From Acidobacteriaceae bacterium (GTDB lineage: Bacteria > Acidobacteriota > Terriglobia > Terriglobales > Acidobacteriaceae): a stretch of 11,993 nucleotides of DNA. The position numbers and the translations under genes were made by a program. A model generated the notes under the pieces. That model saw only the letters and a program-made list of their open reading frames with translations, did no database searches and had not been told where the DNA came from. This document shows positions 1 to 7,078 of this stretch, one piece after another. How positions within the stretch are numbered: position 1 is the stretch's first letter; each line of letters opens with the position of its first letter. The stretch lies in the NCBI GenBank assembly GCA_003133425.1, contig PKXI01000437.1, forward strand, positions 1-11,993, in the 5' to 3' direction.

Positions 1-420
1 ATTCGGCACGAACAGGTGCTCAAGGTCATCCAGAAGTTGGCGTATGCTGGCGTCCTGAACACGTGTCGCGGCTTGTTCATAGAATCTGCGAGTTTCGACT
101 TCGATAGCACTTGCCTGCTTGCGAACCGTGTCGAGCCCCAGTGGACGCAACAGCCACACCGGTGTGCGCTGGACGAATCCTTTCACGTCCTGGCGGCGAA
201 TGAGGGGTATGTGCTCACCAAATTTCTGTTGATAGAGTTCGATCAGACGACGCCGGTGTTCCGACTCTTCCTTTCGCATGCTGTCAAATACCGAAGCAGA
301 TCCGGCATAATCCTGGCGCAGTCCTTCGAAAAAGTCCGCGTACACGCGCTCGTCTTCCTCTTCGAGAGAGATGGCCAATGCGAGTATCTCGCGTTCCGAT
401 AATTCTTTGAAGTTCTTCAT
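1..420 (-). CDS. MbfA-like membrane ferritin (rubrerythrin-VIT1 family), 5' part only
   Basis: The first 140 codons are present; the rest lies beyond the left edge, so this is a partial gene. The N-terminus is a ferritin-like helical domain: helix A with an acidic run at residues 20-24 (LEEEDE), helix B with an E-x-x-H motif (E52 to H55, in KEESEH), the conserved-looking stretch GEHIPLIRRQDVKGF (68-82), RPLGLD (92-97), and helix C with E107/E109. This matches my memory of the MbfA/Er-VIT1 family, in which a cytoplasmic di-iron domain precedes a VIT1-like membrane domain and exports iron and/or protects against peroxide. The VIT1 part is not visible. The ATG at 420 has GGAGGG about 8 nt upstream. 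The gene is 213 bp beyond the outer-membrane factor stop on the same strand, with no sigma-54 promoter in the gap, so it is probably a separate unit. The last residues (EHLFVPN) do not look like the usual fourth-helix metal motif; see findings. Confidence 0.8.
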   Translation of the reverse strand, partial: MKNFKELSEREILALAISLEEEDERVYADFFEGLRQDYAGSASVFDSMRKEESEHRRRLIELYQQKFGEHIPLIRRQDVKGFVQRTPVWLLRPLGLDTVRKQASAIEVETRRFYEQAATRVQDASIRQLLDDLEHLFVPN

Positions 421-633
421 GGCTGGTCCCTCCGCGCTTCTCAATCTGTACTCGGGATCTCCTTAGATCTCGTAATGCTTGCCGACATTTGAGTACCTAT
501 CCTTTTTCGGGATTGGCCGTTGCCCTGTCACGGCTTTCTCACGCACTTTTGGGAATCCGTGGAATCAGAACAGGAGTTCTCATGCCGTTTGAGCTAAGGA
601 TGATATCTGATTGTGAAACCGGCGTTATGACTC

Positions 634-2118
634 TCAATCAGCATTCGCGACCAGCTTTCCGCAACACTCCGGACGCTCAGGCAGGCTGCTGCGATCCCAT
701 CCTCCGCCAATTGCCTCAATCAGCAACACAGCGCTTGCCTCGCGCCGCCCCAGGATGTTGACCGCCGTAAGCTCATCGGAAAGATCAGCGTTTTGAGCCG
801 TGATCACTTCGAGATAGCTCGTGACCCCGCCTTCGTATCGACTGTTCGAAAGGTCTAGGGATCGTTGTGCGGCTTCGACAGCGGACGCCTGGACTCCCGC
901 TTCTTGCTCCAGAATCCGCAGCGCAGCCAGGTTATCTTCGACTTGCTGAAAGCTGGTCAGTACGGTTTGTCGGTAGGACGCGGCGGCGGAATCATAGGAC
1001 GCTTTCGCTTCGTCAGTTGTCGCGCGCCGGCGGCCGCCATCGAATAGAGTTTGCACTACCGATGCTCCAACCGACCACATGGCCCCTGGGCCCTGGAGAA
1101 GGGTTGTAATGCTTCCACTCTCGAATCCACCAGTGCCGATGATGTTTACGAGCGGATAATACGCCGTCTCCGCCAAGCCGATCTGTGCGTTCGCCGCTGC
1201 GACCCTGCGCTCTGCCGCAGCAATATCAGGGCGTCGCTCGAGAAGTTCCGAAGGTATGCCAACCGGAATCGGCGGCGGTGGAGTCGTAAGGGGAAGTGGA
1301 AGCAGGGTAAAGTCCTCCGGAGCCTTACCCACCAATACGGCGACCGCGTGCTCGTATTGCGCGCGAGCTATCCCCACATCCACCAACTGGGCCCGTGTAG
1401 TCTGCAGGATTGTCTGCGCTTGCTCTACCTCTACTTCAGAGCCGAGACCGCCCTGGTATAGATCTTCGTTGAGTTGGTACGCCCGTTGGTATTGGGCAAC
1501 CGTGTCCTGGAGCAACTTCTGTTCCGTGTCCAGCGTCCGTGCTGCAAAGTAGTCCACGGCCAATGTAGCGTGCATGCTAAGGTTTACAACTGCCAGGTCA
1601 GCCGCGGTTGCTTGAGCCTGTTCGCGATAGGCCTCGACGTTGTGGCTCACCCGCCCCCAGACGTTTGCTTGATAAGACAAGTTGACGGGCAAGACGAAGT
1701 CATTGAATGTCAGCCCATCGTAATTGGAACTGGGCGGGCGGTTATTCGAATACTGTTGGCGTGTCGCAGATGGGGATGCCGTAATGGTTGGGAAATAATC
1801 GGCGCGGACATACCGCAACGCCGCCCTGGCTTCCTGATACTGGGCGACAGCCACCTTCAGGTTCTGGTTCGAGACATTGATCTGCTGCTCCAGCGTGTTG
1901 AGTTGTGGGTCTTGAAAGATCTCCCACCAGTTACCGCCCAACTGCTGCTCATTGGGCTGAGCAGGCTTCCAGTTTGCGGACTCCTTGTATGCAGGCGGAG
2001 CTGTCACTGCAGGCACTTTGTACTTTGGACCGACGGCGCAGCCCGTAACGAAGACGGTCGCCGCCAGAAAAAGAGCTGACGCTTTAGTGAATGGGGTTCT
2101 GACTCGCTGGATTGTCAT
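634..2118 (-). CDS. Outer-membrane efflux lipoprotein, NodT/OprM (TolC-like) family
   Basis: This 494-residue protein is the outer-membrane channel of a tripartite efflux pump. It begins with a lipoprotein signal: basic residues, hydrophobic stretch 13-24, then the lipobox VTGC with acylated Cys27, followed by AVGPKYK, the usual start of mature NodT-family proteins. The motif GNWWEIFQDPQLNTL (62-76) and a second repeat around GIPSELLERRPDIAAAERRVAAANAQIGLAETAYYP are hallmarks of the two outer-membrane efflux (OEP) repeats, which trimerise into a beta-barrel plus periplasmic alpha-barrel. Length is normal for the family. The ATG overlaps the adaptor stop (ATGA at 2118-2115), showing translational coupling, and GGGAG sits 7 nt upstream. 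It is the last gene of the STAS-RND-adaptor-channel operon. No strong intrinsic terminator follows the stop. Family assignment is secure; the substrate is unknown. Confidence 0.95.
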   Translation of the reverse strand: MTIQRVRTPFTKASALFLAATVFVTGCAVGPKYKVPAVTAPPAYKESANWKPAQPNEQQLGGNWWEIFQDPQLNTLEQQINVSNQNLKVAVAQYQEARAALRYVRADYFPTITASPSATRQQYSNNRPPSSNYDGLTFNDFVLPVNLSYQANVWGRVSHNVEAYREQAQATAADLAVVNLSMHATLAVDYFAARTLDTEQKLLQDTVAQYQRAYQLNEDLYQGGLGSEVEVEQAQTILQTTRAQLVDVGIARAQYEHAVAVLVGKAPEDFTLLPLPLTTPPPPIPVGIPSELLERRPDIAAAERRVAAANAQIGLAETAYYPLVNIIGTGGFESGSITTLLQGPGAMWSVGASVVQTLFDGGRRRATTDEAKASYDSAAASYRQTVLTSFQQVEDNLAALRILEQEAGVQASAVEAAQRSLDLSNSRYEGGVTSYLEVITAQNADLSDELTAVNILGRREASAVLLIEAIGGGWDRSSLPERPECCGKLVANAD

Positions 2119-3347
2119 TGGGAATCTCCCGGTAATGCGGCTTGCACCACCTTCACGCTCTGTCCGGAAACCAGCGAATCCGAGGGGTTCTCGATTACCT
2201 GATCATTCGTTGTGAGGCCGGCGACAATCTCAATCTGATCGCCAAAGTCGTGGCCTGGAGTGACATCGGTGACTACGACGTGTCCGTTTTTCACCACACC
2301 AACCTGCAGCTTCTCGCCTCGAAAGATCAAGGCGCTGACAGGAAGCAGGAAGGTTGAATTCTGCGTCGGGATTTTCAAATGAACTTCCGCATAAGATCCG
2401 GAGAACAGCGTTCCACTCGAATTATCGAGGTCAACCTCGGTTAACAGTGTCCGGGTAGTGGCACTAATCGCATCAGACGTGCGCACCAGCTTTCCGGGGA
2501 ATCGCTTGTCGGGAAACTCGGCGAGGGTGATATCCGCTGCAGTTTCGCCCGGCTTTACCGCTTGGGAGTATTCCTCAGGGACATTCACATAAACGCGCAA
2601 GGTGCGTGTCTGGGAAATGTCGAAGAGATCCGTTCTAGGCGAGGTGCTGCTGCCGGAGTTGATGAGGTCGCCGATATCCGTGTTGCGCGCCGTGATAACA
2701 CCGTCGAACGGCGCGTAGACCTTCTCGAACGAGACGAGTGCCTCGTAATGGCGGACATTGGCTGTGTCGGCGTCAACGATGGCCTTATTGGCGGTGTAGG
2801 CGCCCGCTGCATTGTCCACGTCCTGCTGGGCTACAGCGTGCTTCTTCAAGAGAGATTCGTAACGATCTCTGGTGACCTGGGCCAATTCCAAATTGGCCTG
2901 TGCGGTGGCCAGTGTGCTTCGCGCCTGTGCCAATTGCTCGTCGACCTCCGGCGTTTGGATGATAGCCAGCAGATCGCCTGCTTTTACATTCGCACCAATA
3001 TCGAAGTACCACTTCTTGAGGTAGCCGTCGGTTCGCGCGTAGATCGGAGACGAGATATACGGCTGGATGTTGCCGGGCAGCACGATTTCCTGGGCAGGTG
3101 CAGTCTGCTTCGGCAGCACCACTGATACCGAGGGCACTGCCATCTGTGAAGTAACTGCGCGTAGATTCGTCGCAGCCTTCACACGGGAACTGATTTCGGC
3201 GCCCAGCACTCCGATTACGGCGAGCATGACCAGCGCCGCAATCAACCAGCGCCACCCGGATTGTTTTTTGCGCCTCTCTTTCAAAGATGAGGGCGCCAAC
3301 ATCTCGATTTGTTCGTGTGTTTCAATTTGCGTCATATTAGTCACCAA
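2115..3347 (-). CDS. RND efflux periplasmic adaptor (membrane-fusion protein, HlyD/AcrA type)
   Basis: This protein links the RND pump to the outer-membrane channel. A single N-terminal membrane segment (about 32-51, WRWLIAALVMLAVIGVLGAE) anchors it; there is no lipobox, unlike AcrA. The split lipoyl/barrel-sandwich motif is clear: IYARTDGYLKKWYFDIGANVKAGDLLAII (102-130) and YAPFDGVITARNTDIGDLI (211-229), flanking a coiled-coil hairpin (about 131-205). A beta-barrel (around 248-325) and membrane-proximal region (LLPVSALIFRGEKLQVGVV, GLTTNDQVIENPSDSLVSGQSVKV) follow. The furthest-upstream start is TTG at 3347, preceded at 6 nt by GAGG in an AAGAGGAAAA tract that begins within the RND stop codon. 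A GTG one codon later and an ATG at 3335 (codon 5, with a GGTGA 5 nt upstream) are alternatives; the choice only shifts the cytoplasmic tail by a few residues. The gap to the RND gene is 10 bp. Confidence 0.95.
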   Translation of the reverse strand: MVTNMTQIETHEQIEMLAPSSLKERRKKQSGWRWLIAALVMLAVIGVLGAEISSRVKAATNLRAVTSQMAVPSVSVVLPKQTAPAQEIVLPGNIQPYISSPIYARTDGYLKKWYFDIGANVKAGDLLAIIQTPEVDEQLAQARSTLATAQANLELAQVTRDRYESLLKKHAVAQQDVDNAAGAYTANKAIVDADTANVRHYEALVSFEKVYAPFDGVITARNTDIGDLINSGSSTSPRTDLFDISQTRTLRVYVNVPEEYSQAVKPGETAADITLAEFPDKRFPGKLVRTSDAISATTRTLLTEVDLDNSSGTLFSGSYAEVHLKIPTQNSTFLLPVSALIFRGEKLQVGVVKNGHVVVTDVTPGHDFGDQIEIVAGLTTNDQVIENPSDSLVSGQSVKVVQAALPGDSQ

Positions 3348-3357
3348 TCTTTTCCTC

Positions 3358-6300
3358 TTATTCCTGGTCGGCTACGCCGTGCTTCCGTGAAGAACCATGC
3401 AGCACGCTGAAGAAAGTGGGTACGAACAGGAGCGTGGAGACGGTCGCGAAGATCAGTCCACCGATTACCGCCCGCCCTAAAGGAGCGTTTTGCTCGCCGC
3501 CATCACCCAGGCCGAACGCCATGGGAACCATGCCGATGATCATGGCCAATGCAGTCATCAGCACCGGACGGAAACGAGTAAAGCCTGCTTCGAGCGCGGC
3601 GGAAATCGCATCTTTGCCTTCCGCCATCTGCTCAGTGGCGAAGCTGACAACGAGAATGCTGTTCGCGGTAGCCACTCCCATGCACATGATCGTTCCCATC
3701 AGCGCCGGGACGCTCAAGGTGGTATGCGTGATGAGGAGGAGCCAGGCGATTCCAGCCAGAGCCGCCGGTAGTGCGGAGATCATGATGAACGGATCGAGCC
3801 ATGATTGGAAGTTCACAACGATCAACAGGTAGTCGAGCGCGATGGCGAACAAAAGTCCGATGAGCAAGCCGCTGTAGGAGGACTTCATCGTCTGTACCTG
3901 GCCGCGTATAACAACGTGAGAACCGCGCGGCAGGCGATTGCGCTCTGAGTCAATGATTTTGTTGATATCGCTCGCGATTCCGCCTAGATCTCGTCCGTCG
4001 GCAGACCCGAAGATATCTATCGTCGGCGCAACGTCGTAGTGGGAGACGACTGCCATTCCGGCGCCGCGCTGCGTGGATACCAGGCTTGCCATAAGCGACG
4101 GTGGCGATAACGGATCGGTTCCGGTTACCGGAGTGTTTACCAGGTCCTGCAAGCTGTCTGCACGATATTGCGGAGTCTGAGTTGCAATCGAGTAGCTCAC
4201 TCCATTTCTGGGATCGAGCCAGTACGTCGGCGATGTCTGGAAGCTTCCACTGAGTGACACGAGGAGGTTCTGCGCGATGTCATGCGCGGAGAATCCAAGC
4301 TCCTGGGCTTTTGTTCGTTCGATCCTCATATGGAGATACGGCTGATCGAACGGCTGTTGCACGCGAAGGTCAACGGCACCAGGTACGTAGCGGATCTTTT
4401 CGAGAACCTGATCTGCCCACACACGATTGCCTTCGAGATCGTGACCTATCACCTGAATATCGATCGGCGCGGGCAATCCGAAGTTCAGAATCTGCGTGAC
4501 CATGTCAGAAGGCAGGAACGCAAATGTCACCCCGGGGAAGTCTTTCGCCAAAGACAGGCGGAGCTGCTCGACGTATCTTTCGGTCGGATGGTGCTTCGAC
4601 GACAGCGTCACGATAATGTCTGCATCCGAATTCCCGATTGGTGCCGAATTGCTGTACGAGAGATTAATGCCGCTGTACGGCAAGCCAATATTGTCGATGA
4701 TGCTGTCCATTTCGGACGCCGGGATTTGCTTCCTGATCGAGTCCTCGACGAGATCACACAGAAAAGCCGTATCCTCGATGCGCATACCGGTTGGCCCGCG
4801 CATGTGAAGCTTGAAGCTGCCGGAATCAACGGTCGGAAAGAAATCCTGACCGAGCCACGGAATAATCGCGGCGAGCGATCCGAGGCAGGCTACAAAGAAA
4901 GTAAGCAGAAAGGCACGGCGGTGGTGAAGGCAACGCTCCAATACACCACGGTATGAATTGCGAAAGCCTTCAAATGCTGATTCGAATTTCTGTTGAAGCC
5001 GGACCAGCACATTCCGGCTGTGCAAGCCGTGATTGCCAACTTTCTGCCCTCGGAGCAAGTACTTCGCCATTGTGGGGACGATTGTTCTGGATAAGAAGTA
5101 GGAGGCGAGCATCGCGAAAACAACCGCCTCGGCGAGAGGCATGAACAAATAGCGTGCCACGCCTGACAACAGGAACATGGGCGCAAACACTATGCAGATC
5201 GAAAGCGTCGAGACGAAGGCGGGAGTTGCAATCTGCATGGCGCTGTCAAGGATGACTTCATCGAGAGGCTTATCGGGTTCCGCCTCGCGATTGCGGTTGA
5301 TGTTCTCAACCTCGACGGTTGCATCATCCACGAGGATGCCGACTGCAAGAGCCAATCCGCCAAGCGTCATGATGTTGATCGTCTGGCCGATGAGGCTAAG
5401 CACGATGATCGACGTAAGAATGGCGAGCGGAATTGATGTGGCAATGATGAGCGTGCTCCGCCAGCTCCCGAGGAAGATCAGAATCATCAAAGCGGTCAAG
5501 CACGCAGCAATCAGAGCCTCACGGACAACGCCATTGATCGCCCCTAGAACGAAGATGGATTGATCGGCGAGTGGCTTCATCGTCAATTGATTTGGAAGTG
5601 TCGCGGCAATCTGTGGAAGCAACGCCTTGATTCCGGAGATCACCTTCAGGGTGGAGGCATCGCCGGCCTTCTGGATCGTGAGAAGTACGGACCGCTGGCC
5701 ATTCACGCGCACGATGTTGGTCTGCGGAGGAAAGCCATCGCGCACCCAGGCAACGTCTTTCATGTAGATCGTGGTATTGCCAACTGTCTTGATCGGAATC
5801 CGGTTCAGATCCGCGATCGTTTGGGGTGCGGCATTCGGAATGTCGACGTTGTATTCCTTGCTGCCGATCTTGGATGTGCCGGTTGGCAGAATCAGGTTCT
5901 GAGCGGAGATCGCATTCACTACATCCAGCGCGGACAAGCCCCTCGACTGTAATGCGGCGGGGTTGAGATCAACCTGAATCTGTCGCTGCTTGCCACCGTA
6001 GGGATACGGAACTGCCGTGCCCGGTACTGTGATGAGTTGAGTGCGAATGAAATTCAGACCATAGTCATTCAATTGTTGCTCTGAAAGTCCTTGCCCCGAC
6101 AGCGCGAGTTGCATGACTGGAACGCTCGATGCGCTGTACGCGATGACCAGGGGTGGAGTCGTGCCCGCGGGCAATTGTCGAAGCTGCGTCTGAGAGCTTG
6201 CCGTGATCTGCGCAATTGCGCGGTCGATGCTGGCATTTGGCTGCAGGAATACCTTGACTACCGCAATGCCGTACAAGGACTGAGATTCGACGTGCTGGAT

Positions 6301-6531
6301 ATTGTCGACAACGGTTGTGAGGTTACGCTCGGTGATGCTGACGATCCGGTCAGCCATCTGTTCAGGTACAAGGCCGTTGTAATTCCAGATAATGCTCACG
6401 ACTGGGATATCAATATTGGGAAAGATGTCGGTAGGGGTGCGCTCAATCGACACAATGCCCATTACCAGGATCAGAATGGCCATCACCACGAACGTGTAGG
6501 GCCGGCGCAATGCTAATCGAACAATCCACAT
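3358..6531 (-). CDS. RND efflux transporter, inner-membrane pump (HAE1/AcrB superfamily)
   Basis: This 1057-residue inner-membrane pump is expected to drive export of hydrophobic or amphiphilic compounds by proton antiport. It shows the duplicated RND plan: TM1 at 11-29, a first periplasmic loop starting RTPTDIFPNIDIPVVSI (31-47), TM2-6 from about 329, a second half beginning near TM7 (538-558), a second periplasmic loop, and TM8-12 from about 886. The TM4 proton-relay pair is present in GILVDDATVEVEN (D402, D403). The RPVLMT motif (988-993) near the last helices is also present. In TM10 the position of AcrB Lys940 is occupied by Ala956 in MGVATANSIL. Heavy-metal (CzcA) pumps usually carry other TM4 acidic patterns, so HAE1-like is favoured, but the substrate is unknown. 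The ATG has a GGGGAG site 8 nt upstream. The STAS gene ends 12 bp upstream and the adaptor follows 10 bp downstream. Confidence 0.96.
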   Translation of the reverse strand: MWIVRLALRRPYTFVVMAILILVMGIVSIERTPTDIFPNIDIPVVSIIWNYNGLVPEQMADRIVSITERNLTTVVDNIQHVESQSLYGIAVVKVFLQPNASIDRAIAQITASSQTQLRQLPAGTTPPLVIAYSASSVPVMQLALSGQGLSEQQLNDYGLNFIRTQLITVPGTAVPYPYGGKQRQIQVDLNPAALQSRGLSALDVVNAISAQNLILPTGTSKIGSKEYNVDIPNAAPQTIADLNRIPIKTVGNTTIYMKDVAWVRDGFPPQTNIVRVNGQRSVLLTIQKAGDASTLKVISGIKALLPQIAATLPNQLTMKPLADQSIFVLGAINGVVREALIAACLTALMILIFLGSWRSTLIIATSIPLAILTSIIVLSLIGQTINIMTLGGLALAVGILVDDATVEVENINRNREAEPDKPLDEVILDSAMQIATPAFVSTLSICIVFAPMFLLSGVARYLFMPLAEAVVFAMLASYFLSRTIVPTMAKYLLRGQKVGNHGLHSRNVLVRLQQKFESAFEGFRNSYRGVLERCLHHRRAFLLTFFVACLGSLAAIIPWLGQDFFPTVDSGSFKLHMRGPTGMRIEDTAFLCDLVEDSIRKQIPASEMDSIIDNIGLPYSGINLSYSNSAPIGNSDADIIVTLSSKHHPTERYVEQLRLSLAKDFPGVTFAFLPSDMVTQILNFGLPAPIDIQVIGHDLEGNRVWADQVLEKIRYVPGAVDLRVQQPFDQPYLHMRIERTKAQELGFSAHDIAQNLLVSLSGSFQTSPTYWLDPRNGVSYSIATQTPQYRADSLQDLVNTPVTGTDPLSPPSLMASLVSTQRGAGMAVVSHYDVAPTIDIFGSADGRDLGGIASDINKIIDSERNRLPRGSHVVIRGQVQTMKSSYSGLLIGLLFAIALDYLLIVVNFQSWLDPFIMISALPAALAGIAWLLLITHTTLSVPALMGTIMCMGVATANSILVVSFATEQMAEGKDAISAALEAGFTRFRPVLMTALAMIIGMVPMAFGLGDGGEQNAPLGRAVIGGLIFATVSTLLFVPTFFSVLHGSSRKHGVADQE

Positions 6532-6543
6532 ACGTATCTCCCC

Positions 6544-6849
6544 TTATCCTGCCAATTCAGTTGAGCCTTCGGATCCGCTTTCACGGGCGTTCCTCTCCTG
6601 GTCGATCCACTTCCGGATGAAGGCAGAGCAGTTTCTCAGCTCGGCGCCAAGCGCCCCGCTCAGCGCCAGGAAGAGCACGGCATCCCGATCGACGAGCTTT
6701 ACCTGTTCCAGATCAAGCACGATTCCGTGCGCCGACGATTCCGCCCTTAATAACGCGAGGAGCTCGGGTACCTGCTCTCCCTGGATCCGGCCGGTGAGGG
6801 TGAAAACCACCAGTTCGCGCTCTACCGATCTCTGAATTCTCAAGGTCAT
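6544..6849 (-). CDS. Small STAS-domain protein at the head of the efflux operon
   Basis: The 101-residue product is almost entirely one STAS domain (anti-sigma-factor-antagonist fold): strand VVFTLTGRI (14-22), helix EQVPELLALLRAE (25-37), strand GIVLDLEQVKLVDRDAVLFL (42-61) and ELRNCSAFIRKWIDQE (70-85). In SpoIIAA-type antagonists a phosphorylatable Ser/Thr follows the central Asp (DSSG); here the equivalent reads VDRDAV (53-58), with no Ser or Thr, so a classic kinase switch is unlikely. It is probably cytoplasmic, with no signal or membrane segment. The ATG directly follows an in-frame TAG, so it is the first start available. AGAAGG lies 9 nt upstream. It is the first gene after the -24/-12 promoter and sits 12 bp before the pump gene, so it is co-expressed with the pump. 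A role in pump control or as a protein-interaction partner is inference. Confidence 0.85.
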   Translation of the reverse strand: MTLRIQRSVERELVVFTLTGRIQGEQVPELLALLRAESSAHGIVLDLEQVKLVDRDAVLFLALSGALGAELRNCSAFIRKWIDQERNARESGSEGSTELAG

Positions 6850-6876
6850 CTAGCGCAGCCTTCTGCACTAGACAGA

Positions 6877-6893
6877 GGCAATCCGGACGCCAA
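6877..6893 (-). promoter_or_regulatory. Sigma-54 (-24/-12) promoter of the STAS-efflux operon
   Basis: The minus strand reads TTGGCGTCCGGATTGCC: GG at 6891-6890, exactly ten bases, then GC at 6879-6878 inside TTGC. This fits the sigma-54 consensus (TGGCAC-N5-TTGC) at all invariant positions. With C at -12, transcription would start near 6866, leaving a leader of about 17 nt before the STAS ATG and its AGAAGG ribosome site. A 28-bp palindrome lies upstream with its centre about 87 bp from the predicted start, a typical enhancer distance, and a sigma-54 activator is encoded next door. Confidence 0.8.
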
Positions 6894-6938
6894 TCGCATG
6901 TGACTGCAAACATGACAGTTACGCTGGGCAGATGTCCT

Positions 6939-6966
6939 CGACAATTCGGAAATTTCCGAATTGTCG
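6939..6966. promoter_or_regulatory. 28-bp perfect palindrome, probable activator (enhancer) site upstream of the efflux operon
   Basis: Positions 6939-6966 are a perfect inverted repeat centred between 6952 and 6953. The inner 14 bp are TCGGAAATTTCCGA and the outer arms are CGACAAT and ATTGTCG. The inner 14 bp recur exactly at 8995-9008. The centre is 74 bp from the GC of the -24/-12 promoter at 6878/6879. Position, symmetry and recurrence suggest a binding site for the dimeric Fis-type helix-turn-helix of the neighbouring activator. As RNA it could also form a hairpin downstream of the activator gene, but no T-run follows, so a binding site is preferred. Confidence 0.75.
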
Positions 6967-7053
6967 GGAGCGCGGAGAGATTCCTTGAGGATCCGAAAGG
7001 CTCTTGAGGGGCGGCTGCGAGCCATCAGAAACGGGCGAGGCTGTGCGGATGTT

Positions 7054-7078
7054 CTAGTTGGAGATAGTGGCCAACTAG
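7054..7078. repeat. 8-bp inverted repeat overlapping the activator gene's stop codon
   Basis: CTAGTTGG (7054-7061) and CCAACTAG (7071-7078) are perfect inverted arms separated by 9 bases. The right arm contains the TAG stop of the activator gene (7077-7075, read on the minus strand). In the activator mRNA this would fold into a stem-loop at the very end of the coding region. No U-tract follows on either strand, so it is not a standard intrinsic terminator. It could stabilise the 3' end or simply be chance. Confidence 0.45.

Noticed and set aside
16..402. 128-codon plus-strand open frame
   Set aside because: It lies antisense to the MbfA-like gene, whose minus-strand translation has recognisable family motifs and a good ribosome site.
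421..633. A -24/-12 promoter or palindrome for the MbfA-like gene
   Set aside because: No GG-N10-GC match and no copy of the TCGGAAATTTCCGA palindrome was found on the minus strand here; only weak short inverted repeats (for example GATCT-CCTT-AGATC near 457-470) are present.
608..640. Terminator after the outer-membrane factor (TGATTG ... CAATCA)
   Set aside because: The 6-bp AT-rich arms, 21-base spacer and lack of a T-run make it too weak to call.
1474..2079. 201-codon plus-strand open frame
   Set aside because: It is a shadow opposite the outer-membrane factor; the minus-strand protein is clearly the real one.
4282..4956. 224-codon plus-strand open frame
   Set aside because: It is antisense within the RND pump gene, with no family resemblance or promoter context.
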